Source: a candidate division WOR-3 bacterium
Lineage (GTDB): Bacteria; SDB-A
Direction of reading: 5' to 3'
Length of the DNA: 9,171 nucleotides
NCBI GenBank assembly: GCA_016934535.1
Contig: JAFGSQ010000032.1
Location: 1-9,171, forward strand
The notes under the pieces are model-generated. The model was not told where the DNA came from. It was given only the letters and a program-made list of their open reading frames with translations, and did no database searches. A program made the translations under genes and the position numbers. Of the stretch, positions 6,495-9,171 are shown in pieces (position 1 is the stretch's first letter; each line of letters opens with the position of its first letter).

Positions 6495-6890
6495 CTAATG
6501 CGGCTGAGGCTTCGCCGATGAATGATGATGGATTATTTCCCAATTACCTTCATCTGAAAGCCTCCAGCAAAACGTAAAACGGGCATTCACTATTTCTCTT
6601 CCCGAAGACGAATCGATTTCGAAATTGTAGTGCCCGGAATGGACATAAAATTTATCCGATAATACATGCAACTCTTCTTCCTCGATCGTTCCCGCAGGAT
6701 TTTTCTCAAGGAAATGTATGAAATAGTCACGTGCACCTTTTTTGCCTTTTTTGAATTCGCCAGAGACTGTTGGAAGAAAAGTGGAATCTTCCGAATAAAG
6801 TTCCGCAACTTTTTCAGGATCAAGCGTTTTAAGTGAGGTCAGCCATTTTACCGAGTTGTTTTCAGCAATTTCTTTTATTATATCCTTCAT
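6495..6890 (-). CDS. NTF2-fold (SnoaL / CaMKII-association-like) protein
   Basis: A 131-residue single-domain protein of the NTF2/ketosteroid-isomerase-like superfamily. It starts with a helix containing W16 and TLDPEKVAELYSEDSTFLPTVSG, the usual entry to the cone-shaped fold. It ends with WEIIHHHSSAKP (117-128), the signature of the CaMKII-association-domain or SgcJ/EcaC-like branch. Many such proteins are small ligand-binding proteins or hydrolase-like enzymes, but the substrate cannot be deduced. No signal peptide is present, so it is cytoplasmic. The start is well supported by AAGGAG at 6897-6902. It stands alone, convergent with the XRE unit and divergent from pstS, and ends with TAG. 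Confidence 0.82.
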   Translation of the reverse strand: MKDIIKEIAENNSVKWLTSLKTLDPEKVAELYSEDSTFLPTVSGEFKKGKKGARDYFIHFLEKNPAGTIEEEELHVLSDKFYVHSGHYNFEIDSSSGREIVNARFTFCWRLSDEGNWEIIHHHSSAKPQPH

Positions 6891-6956
6891 TTTATTCTCC
6901 TTCTCAGAAATATAATATTATCATTCAGCTTTTTCTCCGTATTCTTGAGGAAAATA

Positions 6957-6984
6957 TTAACACTTTTTTAATAAATATTTTATC
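6957..6984 (+). promoter_or_regulatory. Possible Pho-box-like direct repeats upstream of pstS
   Basis: TTAACA (6957-6962), five bases, TTAATA (6968-6973), five bases, TTTATC (6979-6984). The 11-bp period and TT-x-A-x-A pattern resemble PhoP/PhoB boxes, which would fit phosphate control of pstS. The region is AT-rich and the third unit is poor, so chance is a real alternative. Confidence 0.3.
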
Positions 6985-7047
6985 CCAAAAAAATATTTAC
7001 AAAATAAACTTCTCCAAAACTCAACAGAAACTAAAAGGAGGTTTAAA

Positions 7048-8076
7048 ATGAGGAAATTTTTGACACTGTTGTTTGCAGGAACAGTCGTTCTGAGTTCCGG
7101 CTTGTCGTCCATGGAGATAAAAGCTGCGGGAGCTTCCTTCCCGTATCCTTTTTATTCAAAAATCTTCGACGTCTACAATAAACTTACGGGACATCAGATC
7201 AACTACAACCCTGTCGGTTCAGGAGGAGGAATAAATCAGCTCATAGAAAAAACGGTCGATTTTGCAGGAACGGACGCGCCGATGAAAGACGAAGAAATAC
7301 AAAAGGCAGGTGCTGATATCATTCACATACCAACTTGTCTCGGAGCAGTTGTACTGACGTACAATCTGCCGGGAAATCCCTCGCTAAAACTTACACCGGA
7401 AATCATTGCAGGAATATTCCTGGGTGAAATAACCAGATGGAACGACCCGAAAATAACTGCTCTCAATTCAGGTGTTGAACTGCCTAATTCAGATATAGTA
7501 GTCGTCCACAGAGCTGACGGAAGCGGTACAACATACATATTCAGCGATTATCTGACAAAAGTCAGTCCTGAATGGGAGTCAAAAGTCGGCCGCGGAAAGT
7601 CTCTGGAATGGCCCACCGGACTCGCCGGAAATCAAAATCCCGGCGTGGCCGGTCTGATTCAGGCAACACCAGGATCTATCGGATACGTCGAACTCATATA
7701 TGCTCTATCAAACGGCTTACCTGTCGCCACGATAAAAAATAAAAGCGGCAGATTTGTATATCCGAGCATCGAAACAGTCAGCGCGGCGGCAAACGTCGAG
7801 ATGCCTTCAGATATGAAGGTTTCCATAACAGATACGGATGCAGAAGAAGGCTACCCGATAAGCGGCTTCACGTGGATTATTCTCTATCAGGAGCAGTATT
7901 ATCAGGGCAGAAACAGAGAAAAAGCCGAAACCGTAATCAATTTAATCTGGTGGATGATTCATGACGGGCAGAGTCACGCGGAAACCCTCCTGTACGCGCC
8001 TCTTCCCCAGAGCGCCGTTAGAAAAGCCGAGGACCTTCTCAAATCCGTCACATTTAACGGCGCTAAAATTCTATGA
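7048..8076 (+). CDS. pstS: Phosphate-binding protein PstS of the Pst ABC transporter
   Basis: A 342-residue periplasmic binding protein that captures inorganic phosphate for the Pst importer. The N terminus is a signal peptide (about 1-21, MRKFLTLLFAGTVVLSSGLSS). The phosphate-site motifs are in order: AGASFPYPFY (27-36), VGSGGGI (56-62), FAGTDAPM (72-79, with D75), HRADGSGTTYIF (154-165) and TPGSIGYVE (207-215). The length is normal for the family. AAGGAGG at 7035-7041 gives a strong ribosome site. Unlike a usual pstSCAB cluster, no permease or ATPase gene follows. A strong terminator comes directly after the stop and the next gene is an unrelated selenoprotein, so this is an orphan pstS whose partners must lie elsewhere. 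The UGA stop runs into the terminator and is a true stop. Confidence 0.95.
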   Translation: MRKFLTLLFAGTVVLSSGLSSMEIKAAGASFPYPFYSKIFDVYNKLTGHQINYNPVGSGGGINQLIEKTVDFAGTDAPMKDEEIQKAGADIIHIPTCLGAVVLTYNLPGNPSLKLTPEIIAGIFLGEITRWNDPKITALNSGVELPNSDIVVVHRADGSGTTYIFSDYLTKVSPEWESKVGRGKSLEWPTGLAGNQNPGVAGLIQATPGSIGYVELIYALSNGLPVATIKNKSGRFVYPSIETVSAAANVEMPSDMKVSITDTDAEEGYPISGFTWIILYQEQYYQGRNREKAETVINLIWWMIHDGQSHAETLLYAPLPQSAVRKAEDLLKSVTFNGAKIL

Positions 8077-8077
8077 A

Positions 8078-8118
8078 AAAGAGGAGGCCAGCCCATATAA
8101 ACGGCTGGCTTCCTTTTT
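8078..8118 (+). terminator. Rho-independent terminator of pstS
   Basis: A 16-bp stem (8078-8093 with 8103-8118, including two G-U pairs) has the GC core GCCAGCC/GGCTGGC, a nine-base AT-rich loop and a run of five Ts closing the 3' arm. It begins one base after the pstS stop. The matching A-run on the 5' side could let it work in both directions. Confidence 0.92.
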
Positions 8119-8119
8119 C

Positions 8120-8332
8120 ATCCCATTTTATTTCAAACGAGATGTCAAAAAAAAGTTCCCTCTCAAAAGGGGAAAGATAATATAATTTTATACTACCCTC
8201 TTTCGATCTGAGGTGGGATTAAATATTAATGTTGTTGTTCTATGCCGCGATTTATCGTTTCTAATAAAAAGTATATATAATAGTATTGCATTTATAATAA
8301 AATCCCGTTCATTCAAATTCAGGGAGGTAAAC
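8120..8332 (+). other. Intergenic region carrying the promoter of selenoprotein B
   Basis: About 210 AT-rich bases without a convincing gene. Three exact TATAAT hexamers occur (8181-8186, 8276-8281, 8293-8298), but none has a good -35 box at 16-18 bases. The two nearest the gene are the better candidates. A small hairpin, TTCCCT (8156-8161) with GGGGAA (8169-8174), lies near the left end. The long leader leaves room for regulation, but no known riboswitch is recognised. Confidence 0.4.
8321..8327 (+). promoter_or_regulatory. Ribosome binding site fixing the TTG start of selenoprotein B
   Basis: AGGGAGG with a five-base spacer to the TTG at 8333. This supports TTG over the in-frame GTG at 8213, which has no ribosome site and would add a non-signal N terminus. 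Confidence 0.8.
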
Positions 8333-9171
8333 TTGAAGAAAAAAGTTTTGGTCCTCGGAATTCTCGGTGTGTTTCTATTGCCGATGATTCTTTCCTCGGC
8401 GGTCAGAAGACCGCTCCTTGAAATACACTCGGGAGCATTTTGAAGCGGATGCGCTTCATCTGCAGGTCTGCAGAATACTTTCATCTCGACAAATCAGGAC
8501 ACTCTGACAGCTCTCAAGTATCAGCTCTATTCAAATGAACCACTGTATAGCCCTGACGGTTGGGGAAGATTTCAGTTCTACGGGGATTCAGTAATTCCGC
8601 GCGCGAACATGGACGGAGCCGCCATGTTTTCTCCGACTTCCATCGCCACACTGAACTCTCAATACGCGACGGCAATGACAGTGCCCTGTTATGTTGATAT
8701 CTTGCTCCAGGGAACTGCTGAACCCGATCTCATGTCAGGAACACTGAACATAACAATAATAGCCGAACAGGAACCCGGAGCCAGCCCCTATTATCTGCAC
8801 GTGGCCGCTTGTTCTTACCATGTTCCTTATGGCGCCGGAAATTTTTCAGAATTTCATTATCCACTGAGAAAAATGTATCCGAATTATAACGGCACTGCCG
8901 TAACTTTTACAGGCGTTTACCCGGAAACTCTTCAGTTTAATATTCCTTTCACCTTTTCTTCCTCCTGGTGGCATTTCGAAGCTGACGACGTCTATTTCGC
9001 AGTGTGGCTTCAATCCAACAAAGCCACAGACAAACAAGTTCACCAGAGCAACATGATTGACATATCAGGTCTTAACGCCGTAGAGGAGACGCCTTCCTCG
9101 CCGGTTATGTCAAATACATTCGGACTCGGCAATTTCTATCCCAATCCATTCATCGGCACAGCCTTCATACC
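8333..9171 (+). CDS. Exported Omp28-like selenoprotein (in-frame UGA = Sec37), 3' end outside window
   Basis: The frame opens at TTG 8333 and, read through the UGA at 8441-8443, stays open for about 240 codons to the window edge. Residues 1-23 are a signal peptide (KKKVLVLGILGVFLLPMILSSA). A short strand RRPLLEIHSGAF leads to U37-S-G-C40, the place of CxxC. The sequence then parallels selenoprotein A: LKYQLYSNEPLYSPDG matches IAYYISNGLPYYSAEG, and VIPRANMDG (likely cis-Pro) matches ATPWLWLDG. YPLRKMYPNYNGTAVTF matches CRDMIPDQNGTQITL, and PFTFSSSWWHFEADDVYFAVWLQ matches the closing strand of the fold. Near the edge, NAVEETP followed by FYPNPF looks like the start of a T9SS/FlgD-type C-terminal domain. 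The likely role is extracytoplasmic redox chemistry. It is transcribed apart from pstS. Taken as a stop, the UGA would leave only 36 residues. Confidence 0.85.
8441..8474 (+). promoter_or_regulatory. Bacterial-type SECIS element of selenoprotein B (fdhF-like apex)
   Basis: TCTGCA (8459-8464) pairs with TGCAGA (8469-8474) as a perfect 6-bp stem capped by the loop GGTC (8465-8468), which starts 21 bases after the UGA. The 12-base core TGCAGGTCTGCA (8461-8472) is, from memory, identical to the apex of the E. coli fdhF SECIS hairpin, where the loop G and U bind SelB. The fdhF bulged U is not clearly reproduced, and the loop sits three bases further from the UGA than in fdhF. Confidence 0.85.

Noticed and set aside
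6833-7051. A 72-residue plus-strand frame leading into pstS
   Set aside because: Its start lies inside the NTF2-fold gene on the other strand, it spans the AT-rich pstS promoter region and has no ribosome site.
8213-8443. A 76-residue gene starting at GTG 8213 and ending at the UGA at 8441
   Set aside because: The GTG has no ribosome site, whereas AGGGAGG precedes TTG 8333. The supposed stop is the Sec codon.
3206-8443. Genome-wide reassignment of UGA to an ordinary amino acid (as in Gracilibacteria/SR1 or mycoplasmas)
   Set aside because: UGA is the natural stop of the M3 peptidase, the RAYT gene and pstS, the last running directly into a terminator. In-frame UGA appears only at the two CxxC positions, each followed by a SECIS-like hairpin.
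1-9171. CRISPR arrays, tRNA or rRNA genes, attachment sites
   Set aside because: No regularly spaced repeats, cloverleaf-like segments or rRNA-like stretches were recognised on either strand by reading. In particular, no selC-like tRNA was seen.

Overview
This 9.2 kb window comes from a bacterial chromosome, apparently a diderm (Gram-negative-type) lineage related to the FCB group or to candidate phyla such as WOR-3. That placement is an inference. It rests on two Omp28-like exported proteins, at least one ending in a FlgD/T9SS-type C-terminal domain and the other reaching a YPNPF-like motif. It also rests on the mix of secreted proteins, a RAYT transposase and short intergenic gaps. No rRNA, tRNA or universal marker gene is present, so the organism cannot be named.

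The most important content is two genes that are easy to miss because each has an in-frame UGA where the first cysteine of a thioredoxin CxxC motif should be. The first (3107-4141) reads T-U-P-S-C; the second (8333 to beyond the window end) reads F-U-S-G-C. Both reading frames stay open for hundreds of codons after the UGA. Both encode Omp28-type exported thioredoxin-fold proteins that align with each other, and both have a hairpin directly after the UGA. With the U of UGA as position 1, each hairpin places a GU at exactly positions 26-27 in its apical loop. The second hairpin contains TGCAGGTCTGCA, which from memory is the same as the apex of the Escherichia coli fdhF SECIS element. I read them as paralogous exported selenoproteins with bacterial SECIS elements. 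UGA is an ordinary stop in other genes here (M3 peptidase, RAYT, pstS), so a genome-wide UGA reassignment is unlikely. No Sec machinery gene (selA, selB, selC, selD) lies in the window.

Layout from left to right: an M3-family metallopeptidase (minus) and a GNAT acetyltransferase (minus); a divergent secreted YD-type repeat protein (plus) followed by selenoprotein A (plus), which ends in a strong terminator hairpin; a convergent RAYT/IS200-like transposase (minus); divergent from it, a three-gene unit (plus) of a small XRE repressor, a polytopic membrane protein and a small exported protein, with tandem operator-like repeats in its promoter; a convergent NTF2-fold protein (minus); an orphan phosphate-binding protein gene, pstS (plus), with its own terminator; then selenoprotein B (plus), cut by the window edge.

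Most genes look like single-gene units. Clear co-operation is visible only in the XRE-membrane-protein unit and, by homology rather than adjacency, between the two selenoproteins, which probably do thiol/disulfide or other redox work outside the cytoplasm.
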